Source: Epiperipatus broadwayi
Lineage: Eukaryota > Onychophora > Udeonychophora > Euonychophora > Peripatidae
NCBI GenBank assembly: GCA_028023455.1
Contig: JAQFVV010000042.1
Location: 8,393,922-8,457,921, forward strand
Direction of reading: 5' to 3'
DNA length: 64,000 bases
A model generated the notes under the pieces. It ran no database searches. It saw only the letters and a list, made by a program, of their open reading frames with translations, and was not told the origin of the DNA. A program made the position numbers and the translations under genes. Shown here piece by piece: positions 14,207 through 23,940 of this stretch (positions are counted from its first letter, which is position 1; every line of letters begins with the position of its first letter).

Positions 14207-14700
14207 ATGACATTTTTGTTAAATGTGGATTGTTTCAATTATTTAATTGAATTGTTAAATGCTTTTAGAAAAAATTTAAACTTTATTTATACCTTTCCAA
14301 ATAATGCCATTATTAATAATGACACTCAGATTATTATGGTATACCATGATTCGAGTGATATTCGTCTCTCTTCTTCATGTGTTTCTAGTCTTTATAAAAC
14401 TTAAACATGAAATAATGAAAAACAAGAATTACATGTATGATATACCATGTGACTGTGGAAAAATATATATTAATGAAACTAACTGCCCTATCAAAAATCA
14501 ATTAAAAGAACATTAAATAATTATTAGAGGGGGGAGATCTTAAATAGCAAATCATGCATGTACCAATGAACAGATATGTTCAATTGGAAAAACAAAATAA
14601 TGGACAGAGAAAAAATTTAAAGAAGTTAAAATGATTATGTGACAATGGAAAATAATCCCATAGATCAATTTAATGTGATAATCTACAATGTTTAAAACTA
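14207..14700 (+). pseudogene. Penelope-like element relic (GIY-YIG domain)
   Basis: The frame 14304-14516 ends with the stretch YDIPCDCGKIYINETNCPIK followed by NQLKEH. This matches the GIY-YIG endonuclease signature of Penelope-like retroelements (x-Y-x-I-P-C-x-C-G-K-x-Y-I-G-E-T...LKEH), with Asn replacing the usual Gly in YIGET. A stop follows LKEH at 14514-14516. Past it, in shifted frames, come phrases such as IIIRGGRS and IANHACTNEQ, resembling the family's next block. The reverse-transcriptase part is not visible upstream. Part of 14230-14300 is repeated at 23146-23215, consistent with a dispersed element. It is dead as a gene. A GIY-YIG fragment from another mobile family cannot be excluded. 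Confidence 0.55.
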
Positions 14701-17011
14701 AGAGTTAAATTTTGCCCTAAAGCAAAATTCATAATATATGAGATTAATCATTTATTTATTTTTATAATTCATTTTAAAGATGTATATTTATATGTTTTAT
14801 TATCATTTTTCGTAAGAAATACAATTACAAATCAATTACAAATTATGTTTGAACTATATGATTTTGTTTTGGGAATAATGGCATGAATTTGAAGAATATT
14901 TATAAAAGATTCCAGATCAGTGTTAGTGGGAAATACAAGAATTGAATTCCTGGAAGATAACATTTGAAAAAGAAAAGTTATTATTAATCTGGCTAACATT
15001 TGATATTATCTAATCATGGGGGAAATGCAAGATAATTTTGGTTTCAACCCATAAAATAAATATTTCAGTAGCTAGTAATCCTTTATACAAAGCTACATTT
15101 ATAATGTTGCTACCGTCTGCATTTATTTTCATATTTGTTTATATAAATTAAATATAATTACATGGAATGTTATTCTTTTCCTACTAACTCCTAATTGTCC
15201 ATTTATATAGGAGAAATTGTCATAAATAGTTAATATATTTACAATTTTTTTTATTTTAAATATAATACAAATATATAAATCATAACAAAACAGTTACATT
15301 TCAATAATACATTAATTACACAAAATATAAATTGGATCATATTATATATCTATTTATGTCATGCTGTCTACTAAGTTGCTGTATTTTCTTTTCCTGCAAT
15401 ATACTTTTTAATTATTATTTTTTTATATAGAAATCTCTTATCATAGTTCCATATTTATTACAATATTTTTGTAAACTATGTATACATTTGTTTTTCTTAA
15501 ACTCATTGGACAAATTACTTTCTTTGGAGGAATTCGTTCATGAATAAAATTCAAAGTGTATTTAGCTTCATTCATGATTTTTCTTGAGTTTTAGTATTTG
15601 TTTTTATTGAATTTGGGTCATTATTAATCTTGCTAAAAGCTTTTCATTGACAAGAGACTAATCTAGCTGTTGTATAGAGTAATAGAGTAGGGTATTGCTA
15701 TTTGTACAGCTGTAATGATGTAAGCCAGGGAGGAGTGTCTTGGTTTGATTGGTATATTTTAAAGTCACTAGATGCAAAAGGCATTTCTTATTCGGCTTAA
15801 GGTTGGTGAAAATTTTGAGTATTTTTCATTCTTGTTTTATATGCTAGATATTTATTTGCTGACCAATATTGTATGATTATCTGAGTAAGCTATAGCATAT
15901 AACACACTAACATATATATTCTATTTATGGAGAAGTAACCTCTGTAATAATAATTCAAAATCAGATTTATTAGAGTCATTTAAACAAACTTTCAAAATAT
16001 ACCCTTTTTGCATTACGGTTAATTTATTACTAGGAGTAATCTTTATAATTGTTATATTTAGGTAAAAACTATTGCTGAGTTAATGTAAGTTTGTATAAGT
16101 TATAAAGCTAGGATTTATGACTTCAGAGAAAAAAAACAAAAACGTAAATATAAAAAGATATTATAAGTTAAGAACAATGGAAAAAGATTGCTGAATGATA
16201 AAATAAAAATGTAAATAATAAGGCAGTAAAGGTTTGACAGTTAAGTATAAAAAAAGATAATATTGTTTAATTAGAATAGAAAACTATTTTAAAACCAATT
16301 AAACAAAAGAGTAAAGAGGAAGGGTTAACATAATTAATATCTGAAAGACTAATGGCGGTTGAAAGGAATGTGCATGTATGCAATTAAAAACTTAATGAAA
16401 GATGTTTGATTGGGAGGAGATAGCCTGAAGAAAATAGCTATTACTGTTTATAATATAAATACGAAATATTAAACCATGAACTATATAAATAGTGGGAGCT
16501 GAAAAGCAAGAGAGCTTTTTTTTATGCTTCCGTGGATAGTATTGCTTGGGTCATGCAAATGTTAGAAGACAGGACCCAGAGAAAAAGAAAAAGTTGTAGC
16601 AACTTTTCTACCATAAAGGATGTCATCCTAAATACTGGGCCTTTGTAGATGTCATCGTCAGATAGGGAACTAAACAGACCACACAGAATCTTATTTTATT
16701 TTGTGTGCAGCTGATAAGGTCCCATGAGAATTGTGCAGAGAAGAACGGTGAGTATAAATGCTTTTAATTATTTAGTAAGGCCTAAAAATAGTAGAGTCAG
16801 AAGTTAGCTGAATTTCACCCAAGTTTGTTATCTTCTATTCTAATCTTATTGGGCAGACTTGTCTTTTCTCCTTGTCTAATTGTTAAGAGATAGTTTATCT
16901 TTTGGTTTGATCTGCACTCAATTAACTATAGATTTATGTGTTAGTGTTTCTTTCTTTTATATTCTCAAAATTATTATGAAATAATAACCAGATGTTGTTT
17001 TCTGTTTTTGC
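14701..17011. other. AT-rich spacer
   Basis: No frame or repeat is recognised. 16510-16740 is somewhat less AT-rich (mixed sequence around GATGTCATCGTCAGATAGGG) but shows no coding signature. Confidence 0.55.
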
Positions 17012-17436
17012 AAATATTTATAAATATTTGAAATACAGGCATTCTTCATATACCTGAAGCTTAATTGTAAATATAGGGGGTTTGAACACAGACATTCAAG
17101 TACCTGTCAACTATCCACACTATCTCATACCCCGGATACACACAACCACACATTATGTAGAAAAAGTAAATAATTACCAGTATACATATTTTATGCTAAA
17201 CCATAACTCATCACTTGGTCCAGATTACCATCTCCAACACTGATTATATATATGTGTGGGAGATGATAATCTAGACTAACTGATGAGTGCTGGTTTAGCA
17301 TGAAATATGAATATTGGTGATTATTTATCTTTTCTACATGTGTGTGGTCATGTATATTGGTGGTATGAGATAGTGTGAATAGTTGATGGATACTTGAAAG
17401 TCTGAGTTCAAATTTCCTATAAATATTTATAAATAT
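17012..17436 (-). mobile_element. F2 foldback (inverted-dimer) element
   Basis: The left arm (about 17068-17240) and right arm (about 17250-17420) are reverse complements joined at a (TA)n-rich centre near 17245. The outer arm end reads CTGAGTTCAAATTTCC on one strand, resembling a tRNA B box (GGTTCAAATCC). The family's one-sided tail (reverse complement of AAGCTTCAGG...GAAGAATGCCTG) lies to the left at about 17028-17067, which sets the orientation as minus. A 16-bp direct repeat AAATATTTATAAATAT occurs at 17012-17027 and 17421-17436. It may be a target-site duplication, but it overlaps AT-rich tail sequence and is ambiguous. Confidence 0.75.
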
Positions 17437-17611
17437 ATTACATTAATTTTCACAAACAACTAAGATTAATATAATTTTAAGGTAATTAGAAGAAATTAAG
17501 TTTAGGGTTTAAAATCAGATCCTATTCTCTAAAACAAAGTTATAAATATGAGTAGACAACAAACAGACAAGAACAACTTTTCTAATGCTTTTATGTTGTG
17601 CCAATAAGGTA

Positions 17612-17905
17612 TTAAGTCTCATTTTCATACAATAAATTAGATAAAATAATAGTTTTATATTCAGTTAAAATAAGTACAATATTTATTTCTCTGTGATGAA
17701 ATACTCTAAATTTCAATTTGTTAAAAACAGCAGCACATTGGAATCTGTGTTGTACTTCAACATCTAAATCCCTCTTTCTATTTATAAAATGACAAAGATG
17801 TTTAAATTGATTTATATTCTTAAATGGATAATCATTTAAACTAAAATTTGCTGAGAATTTTTGTCCCATCACTGGTGTACCGGTCGAAAACCACTTCCAC
17901 CGCAA
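17612..17905 (-). pseudogene. LINE reverse-transcriptase C-terminal fragment
   Basis: The 97-codon frame contains NQFKHLCHFINRKRDLDVEV followed by a RxQCAAxFNKL block and, at its end, ILSNLLYENET. This follows the order of the post-palm region of many non-LTR reverse transcriptases: FKYLG, then an E-x-x-x-RI-x-x-A...F-x-x-L segment, then LLYGCET. The Gly of FKYLG and the GC of YGCET are altered. It differs from the corresponding LINE A segment (YKYLGQIINTDGNIMEEINH), so it belongs to another LINE family, perhaps the one at 20640-21140. The frame runs into a stop just after LLYENET. Confidence 0.6.
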
Positions 17906-18539
17906 GTCAAATCAGATTCAAACTCAGCTTAACCAAAACTGAATTCAAACCCAACTCAACAGCTCAGATAGCAGAAATCGACGGCACAGTGCTATGCGCC
18001 AAGAACTAGCTCCACGGTTGGTGAGGACTAGAGACCCTTGCACTGACACGAATATCTAATAATTAATTACTTTGAATACTTTTTAAATCAAATCATATGT
18101 ATGTTCGGGTTGCCAACACAGATAGCGGGTATGAACATTTAAATAATTATAAAAAGAATGATGAACTAAGAAACCAAGTATGTTAGAAAATGTTTAATAA
18201 TAATAATAATTTGTTTGTTCAATAAAATATAGATTGTATTAGTTACCTCTAGTCTTTAAAAGAATTTATAAATATAATAAGAGTGGCAGTCCTTATCATA
18301 TGCCAACAAGTATTACACAACATGGGATTCTATGTCTATGCCCCCAACGAGAAATATAAAGGCAGATAAAGGTATTCATTAAGAACGGAAATGATTGTTC
18401 TAATTTTATTACGGTGGAATGTGAGATTTATTTTCACATTCAGAAATCTATTCATGAGAGCAAAACGTATTTTAAGGCATAACTTTAATCTTGATTTGAA
18501 AACTGATTTAAGCTAAATATATTTGAGAATTGGTTCGAC
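17906..18539. other. Mixed-composition spacer
   Basis: 17906-18060 is less AT-rich than its surroundings (around CAGAAATCGACGGCACAGTG) and may be a further part of the neighbouring LINE relic, but no protein motif reads through it. The rest is AT-rich spacer with an (AAT)n run near 18200. Confidence 0.4.
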
Positions 18540-19930
18540 TTTAATTTAAATCACTTCATCACGAATTACGAGCACGGAGCGGGTTTTACCGGAACAAAGA
18601 TGCAATGGTACTGACGAATTACAAGGCAGAGAGTAAAATTGAAAGATGATCGCTAGTCGATGATCGAAGTCCTATGGCGGCTGGAATTTGGCAAGTCTTA
18701 CGCCCTTTGACTAATGAATCGGAAAGGAAGTACTTTCTTCCTTGAGAAATTTAAATAAGAGAATATGATCACCGACCAGCCTAACGGAGCGGAAGATGGC
18801 CCTACGTCAGCAACATTTGATGATGATGACTTGATAGTCATCGTTGAAAAATAAAACCCATGTAGAATGCTCTACGTGATGACTTGACCAATTAATTAAA
18901 GTCAAACGAGCTTTTATCGAACTATTTTAAAACATTTATAAACTATATTAATTATGCCCTAATATCGTGCCCTTCCTGAATATTAATTTAAAATAACAAC
19001 AGTGGAATTAAAATACATTTAACCCTTTATCGACCCTTTTTGCAATAAAAAAAACATTTAAGGTTATATTCGAATAAATATATATTAGTGGAACAAGAAA
19101 TCAATAGTTTAACATTTTGTGAGTATATAAACACTTGTAACTTAGGAGTTGGGGACATAGGTGAAAAACGGAGCTAATAGTTTATTATTAGCCAATTATA
19201 AAAATAATAAACATGGAATATTTTCTTTCGACTCGATGATTAATAGAACTTTCAAATTTAGTTCTAATGGGCGAGAATTACTATTTGAAATTAATATTAT
19301 AATATTTGCATGAGGCAAATAGAACAGAGGAGCTCATCGAGTCGAAAAATTATTGGCATATAATTTTAAATACGACATTAATAAAGCACACAAATATATA
19401 TATATTAAATGAACCGCCAAGTAAGAAAAGAAAAAGTTTAAAGACTAGAGATTTAAAGAATTACGAGATAGATTTACAGTAGCATGAATAAAAGGTTTTA
19501 TAAAAAATTGTTACATTAAAGAATAAAGAGCTCTTAAATAGGAGGAGAGTAAAATAAAGTTCGAACTGGCCAGAAAGTTTAACGTTCATTATAGAAATAT
19601 ATTACCCTCCGTGCTTGTCCTTAAGTTACTCCTCCAAGTTGTTGAAAACGTAGGCACCATTGATTGATTATTGGAACAGTATTTTAGTAGCTTTCATTAT
19701 TTTAGCAGAATGATCGATCGGAAAACGGTTCAGCAGCTCCAGTGAAGATTCCTCGGGACTTTAGGAACCGTAGCCAGATCCCTGATGTTCTAGCCCTCTA
19801 TCATGATGAAATACAATTTTTTATACACACAGAGTTCACTGCACTACTCTACAATCAAAACTCGCTTTTTTCTTTACTTTTCAGGGCTATATATCTACTG
19901 TTCACTGATGCCTCCGGCTAGCGCTCATTT
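18540..19930. other. CpG-retaining tract, possible regulatory or unmethylated region
   Basis: CG dinucleotides are frequent here (for example CACGGAGCGGGTTTTACCGG near 18573, the cluster at 18650-18710, 18770-18800, and 19725-19765), whereas most of the window has few. There is no reading frame over 60 codons. A good pyrimidine tract plus AG (TTTTTTCTTTACTTTTCAG) near 19866-19884 looks like a 3' splice site on the plus strand. CpG retention in an otherwise CpG-poor genome usually marks unmethylated promoter or enhancer DNA, or recently acquired sequence. The sequence alone does not tell which. Confidence 0.4.
19226..19347. other. Multi-stem structured element (closing stem plus two hairpins)
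   Basis: An exact 14-bp inverted repeat (TTTCGACTCGATGA at 19226-19239 and its complement at 19334-19347) closes a loop of about 94 nt. Inside are two further perfect hairpins: TAGAACT/AGTTCTA (19244-19250 with 19260-19266, 9-nt loop) and ATTTGC/GCAAAT (19304-19309 with 19315-19320, 5-nt loop). GTTCTA at 19261-19266 can alternatively pair with TAGAAC at 19320-19325. The layout is cloverleaf-like, but I see no tRNA A or B box. It could be an RNA structure, a small foldback insertion, or a binding-site arrangement. Confidence 0.4.
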
Positions 19931-20287
19931 TGTTATCAATCTGGTTTTTTTTTTTTTATAATTAGTTGTTTTCAGAAACATTCCTTCGATAAGGCTTTCA
20001 AACTAATTTTTAAATTCCTTTCCTAATTAGAAAATGAATTCTTAAAGTCTGAAATGATTTTAATTAAAAATTGAATTCTTATCTTTTTTTATTAATAAAA
20101 CTTTACTGTTGTTTTTGAGAATTTGAAAGCCTTTGGAAGGAATGTAGCTTTTAATCGCAAAACTTTACAAATTATTTAAAAGTAAAAAAAAACAAGTATT
20201 CCCGACGCAATGAAACTTTCGAACAATTATATACATTTAATATTTACAAATATATATATACGCACAATCCACGCAATTTAATATATA

Positions 20288-20317
20288 TAAATTCATGAAT
20301 ATTTTATCATGAATTTA
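20288..20317. repeat. Short perfect inverted repeat
   Basis: TAAATTCATGA (20288-20298) and its reverse complement (20307-20317) flank an 8-nt AT loop. It is a possible hairpin with no flanking gene to make it a terminator. Confidence 0.6.
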
Positions 20318-20404
20318 TTTAGAGAATTGATCCAATTTAAACTAAACTAATTAATTTTACTACGTATTTGAAACAAGTTATTCATTATGGAAATTAGCGT
20401 GGAT

Positions 20405-20510
20405 TGAACGTATAAAGCCCCATTGCATCGGAAATTTAAGGTTAGTATTAGGGTAAATAACATGAAGCTAGGATCGAACTCAGATCCGACTGCTTCACTG
20501 GCTAATAAAA
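20405..20510 (-). mobile_element. Possible tRNA-derived SINE fragment
   Basis: On the minus strand the segment reads ...CTGAGTTCGATCCTAGC..., in which GTTCGATCC fits the pol III B-box consensus (GWTCRANNC). It sits after a sequence that could be the anticodon-side part of a tRNA-like head. A convincing A box at the normal distance is lacking, so this is a 5'-truncated or diverged copy at best. The downstream part (minus strand, toward 20405) would be the tRNA-unrelated body. Confidence 0.35.
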
Positions 20511-20639
20511 AATTTGTTTAATATTACTTTTTAAATCAAAATCTTTACATGTTGCATTTAAAACATTAAGCACATGAAGTAGATAGCCTTTTAAATTCCA
20601 TCACTGAATGTGTATTTCATTTTGTTCCTTATTTCATTA

Positions 20640-21140
20640 AGTCACCTACAAACAATTCCAAAGATCATTTCTCATAAAAATTGAAAACAATGTTGGGGCA
20701 AATGCACATTCTTGTTAACACCAGTTTATATTTCAAATGCCTCAAATTTTTCAATTGCAAGAATAACATTTTCTCTCATTCCATAATGGAAAAACTATAT
20801 AATGTGAATCAATATAGATGGATGACCAACTAATTTCAAACAATGTCATAGATTTGTTCAATTAATTGATTAAAATAGCTTGAACAAATCAATAAAAGCA
20901 ATATATAAATTATAACAACACTTTTCTTGAGTCTTCCTGGCTACAAAAATATATGTACCCGGTGTCTCTTGGCTTTATAAAACCACATTAAATTCTGGTA
21001 TTAATAGCAACAAAATCCTTGCTGTAGTGGATAATAATGATATTCTATGATAATTATTGCAATCTTGTCTATTCCCTTTATTTTTAAAATTTGGAACAAT
21101 AGAAGCGTCCTTGGTACAACTTCATGATTCCATGTATTCC
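20640..21140 (-). pseudogene. LINE C reverse-transcriptase fragment, decayed
   Basis: Minus-strand phrases, in order but in shifting frames, follow a standard non-LTR reverse transcriptase. FKNKGN..DCNNYHRISLLS (near 21010-21100) matches the KKGxxxxCxNYRGISLLS block. VARKTQEKCCYNLYIAFID (near 20885-20950) matches VxRQLQEKCxExNxDLYxxFIDLxKAFD (motif A, catalytic Asp present). VGHPS and a GMRENV-like segment follow toward 20740. Several stops and indels make it a pseudogene. It is distinct from LINE A and LINE B in sequence and may be the same family as the fragment at 17612-17905. Confidence 0.6.
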
Positions 21141-22131
21141 TAAAAAAAAAAAAAATCCAATCTTTTTAAGACTAACATATCACTACTATATTGAAAACTT
21201 CTTCAGGTATTTATCAGGATTCTTTTTGTTTAAATTAAATTGTTAATTTGAACAAACTGAATATTATATGCAATTGGATTATCTCGTTTAATACATCTCA
21301 ATGATTATGTTAATGCATATAATAGTAAATGATCAGGTTTTATTTTATTTTGATATATAATGTGTGCTTATTGTTTTCATATCTTCAAGAGCACACATAG
21401 ATTTATAATTTATTTCCAATAATTTGACAGAACATAATTTAAATAGCGCATTTGTTTTGGCCCATGCCAAAATCATTATAAGAACGCGCAGATTGAGTTT
21501 AATCGCCAAAGTCTGGCAATGTAAATAACTTTAAGGAAGTTAAATAAAAGCAAGCAGATAATTCCAGTTTAATCCAAAACTTGAGGTTAGCGACAGTCTT
21601 ATCTTGATTTAGTCAAGATAAAGAAACGTGTAAATTTTACTTGCAGACTATTAAAGATAAATATTTCATTTTTTAAAAAAAAGTTTTCTAATCAATGTGT
21701 CTTATACACCTAATAACCTATTTATAAAAATAAAAAAGCCACACCCATACATGTTGTAGTAAATATATATGTAGTAATAACACCATCTTGACTCTAGCCA
21801 ATTACATCAACATTAAAGCAAAAGACTTAGATGGCAAAACAAATAGATTCTCACGACAATTGCAACTTATTGGCCATCAGTATATGAGGTTGTTTATTTA
21901 ATATAGTTCATTTTCCAATGACTAGTTTTTTTTCTTTTTTTAATGACTTGAAACTTTTAACGGTTTAGAAATGTACACATAATAATTGACTATATAAGTG
22001 GAACTAATTCAGAAAATATACGTTGAAGTAATGTTATTTGTGAGCTTTGATCTTTTTATCAAAAAGTAGTGCGACTAAAATTAAAAATCATGTAACTTTC
22101 CAGCTAATTTCAATCTGCAATATTTAGCCAA
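21141..22131. other. AT-rich spacer
   Basis: No recognised gene or repeat. 21430-21640 is slightly richer in GC, with no motif I can name. Confidence 0.5.
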
Positions 22132-22144
22132 TATCAAACTTATA

Positions 22145-22833
22145 AATATAGAGGAACTCAGATTTTCAAGCACTCTTCAACCATCCACACTATCTCATAT
22201 AACTGCTACACATGACCACACACATGTAGAAAAAATAAATAATCACCAAAATATGTATTTCATGCTAAAACAGCACTCATCAGTAGATCCAGATTATCAT
22301 CTCCCCCCCCCCACACACATATATAATCAGTGTTCAGCTTATATTAAGATGGCAAATCTTCACACTTTAATGAGCAGGCTTCAATCTACTCCAACTTTTC
22401 AGCCATCCATATCATTGAAAATCTGAGATGGAAAGTCCAAATCTCATGCCGATGCCAATATTATTGCCATACCCATCATCATGGGATTTGAGCTTTCCAT
22501 CTCAGATTTTCAATGATATGGATGGCTGAAAAGTTGGAGGTTGGAGTAGATTGAAGCCTGTCCACTAAAGTGCGAAGATTTGCTATCTTAATATAAGTTG
22601 AACACTGATTATATATGTGTGTGGGAGATGATAATTTGAACCAACTGATGAGTGCTGGTTTAGCACAAAATACATATATTAGTGATTATTTATCTTTTTT
22701 ACATGTGTGTGGTCATGTATATCAGTTGTATGAGATAGTGTGGATGGTTGAAGAGTGCTTGAAAGCTGGTTCAAGTCCCCTATATTTACAATTAAGCTCC
22801 AGGTTTGTGAAGAATGCCTGGTTTTTAAATATT
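22145..22833 (+). mobile_element. F2 foldback element with exact 13-bp target-site duplication
   Basis: The direct repeat TATCAAACTTATA occurs at 22132-22144 and 22834-22846, bounding a 689-bp element. Its left part (about 22147-22460) and right part (about 22475-22795) are near-perfect reverse complements, meeting around 22465. The outer arms carry a B-box-like GTTCAAGTCCCC (plus strand, right arm, near 22770). Only the right side has an extra tail: ACAATTAAGCTCCAGG through GAAGAATGCCTGG, ending in an AAATATTTA-type tract. This tail matches the one left of the copy at 17028. A palindrome bounded by a 13-bp duplication with a one-sided tail is what target-primed reverse transcription of an inverted dimer would give. 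An 80-codon frame at 22615-22857 is incidental. Confidence 0.85.
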
Positions 22834-23145
22834 TATCAAACTTATATTAAATATTAAAATAAATATCGGCAACAGTAATTATTAAATAAATAATTAAGCA
22901 AAATTATTTACAGGTTTACTTTTAGCTACTCTAGAGATCACTCTTACTAAATATACAAAGTAAAATCTCAAAATTTCATCAATCGATTGTCAAAATTACT
23001 TCTATGATTATATGAAATTAATAAATATATAAATATTTCTCAAATAAACCATTGGAAACAATTCTCTTTGCGCTGCTCTGAAGCCTAACTATTGTAAATT
23101 CGAGTAATCAATAGATGCTAAATGGTAATTTGTCAGACTACCTCC

Positions 23146-23215
23146 ATCATCTAATTAAATTGTTAAATGATTTTAGAAAAATTTAAAGTTTATTTAACTT
23201 TTACAAATACATTTA
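23146..23215 (+). repeat. Dispersed repeat shared with 14230-14300
   Basis: This segment (TTAATTAAATTGTTAAATG, then a TTTTAGAAAAATTTAAA-like block) is close to 14233-14300, which lies just upstream of the GIY-YIG relic. It is therefore a second, very short copy of that element or of a repeat within it. Confidence 0.5.
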
Positions 23216-23239
23216 TCTACTAATAAATTAATATATAGC

Positions 23240-23400
23240 ATGTTTCAGGATCTTATTCAGATGGTTCTGGTTTTATCAGTACTAGTATAGGAACGGGAGT
23301 TGAACTAATGATCTTTAGATTTGTGAATATTGAAATTAAGGTAATATTCCAACCAAGTAAACTATTTTGTCAAAGGCAAAAGTCAATAGAAATTTTATAT
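23240..23400 (-). mobile_element. Possible tRNA-derived SINE fragment
   Basis: On the minus strand, TTTACTTGGTTGGAAT near 23350-23366 is a loose A-box candidate. It is followed about 60 nt later by TTAGTTCAACTCCCG (near 23292-23306), which fits the B-box consensus. Between them, AATCTAAAGATCATTAG resembles an anticodon-to-variable region. It is degenerate; no target-site duplication was found. Confidence 0.35.
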
Positions 23401-23540
23401 ATGTCTGTGAGAGTCCGTCTGGTTCATTTTTTAAAGGGTGCACGAGGTTAATGAATGCTTTTCACAAATTATGGATTATTATACTGTTATTTTCCATATA
23501 GTAATAATAGTTTAAAATACAATTACAAATTATAAGGAAT

Positions 23541-23940
23541 TTGAACACAGACTTTCACGCTTCCTTCAGCTGTCTGATACAATGGATACACACGACTATC
23601 ACATGTGAAAAAGATAAACTATCTCCAATATGTCTATTTCATGCTGTTGGTCCAGATCAACATCTCCTACACATGTATATAATCAGTGCTTGGTTTATAT
23701 TAAGATAGCATAATTTCAAACTTTAATGGACAGGATTCAATCTACTCCATCTTCCAACTCTTCAGCCATCTATACCATTGAAAATATGATGATATAACAT
23801 CCAAGTTCCTTGTTAATGCCAATATTAGAGGCATGCTCATGTTGACTTTAAGTTACTCTGACCCCTCATGTATAGGACCTTATCCATTTAAATATATAGA
23901 AGAGGGTAATACAGGTTGAATCTGTAATATTTGATTGAAT
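23541..23940 (+). repeat. F2 half-element (monomer)
   Basis: It follows the F2 arm from GGAATTTGAACACAGACTTTC through the GGTTTATATTAAGATAGC and CTTTAATGGACAGG blocks to CTGACCCCTCATGTATAGGACC and a TTGAATCTGTAATAT end. There is no inverted partner, so this is a single-arm copy. It parallels 63331-63760 throughout, which helps define the F2 monomer at about 0.4 kb. Confidence 0.75.

Noticed and set aside
22615-22857. 80-codon frame at the F2 right arm
   Set aside because: It is explained entirely by the inverted repeat element and is not conserved as a frame in other F2 copies.
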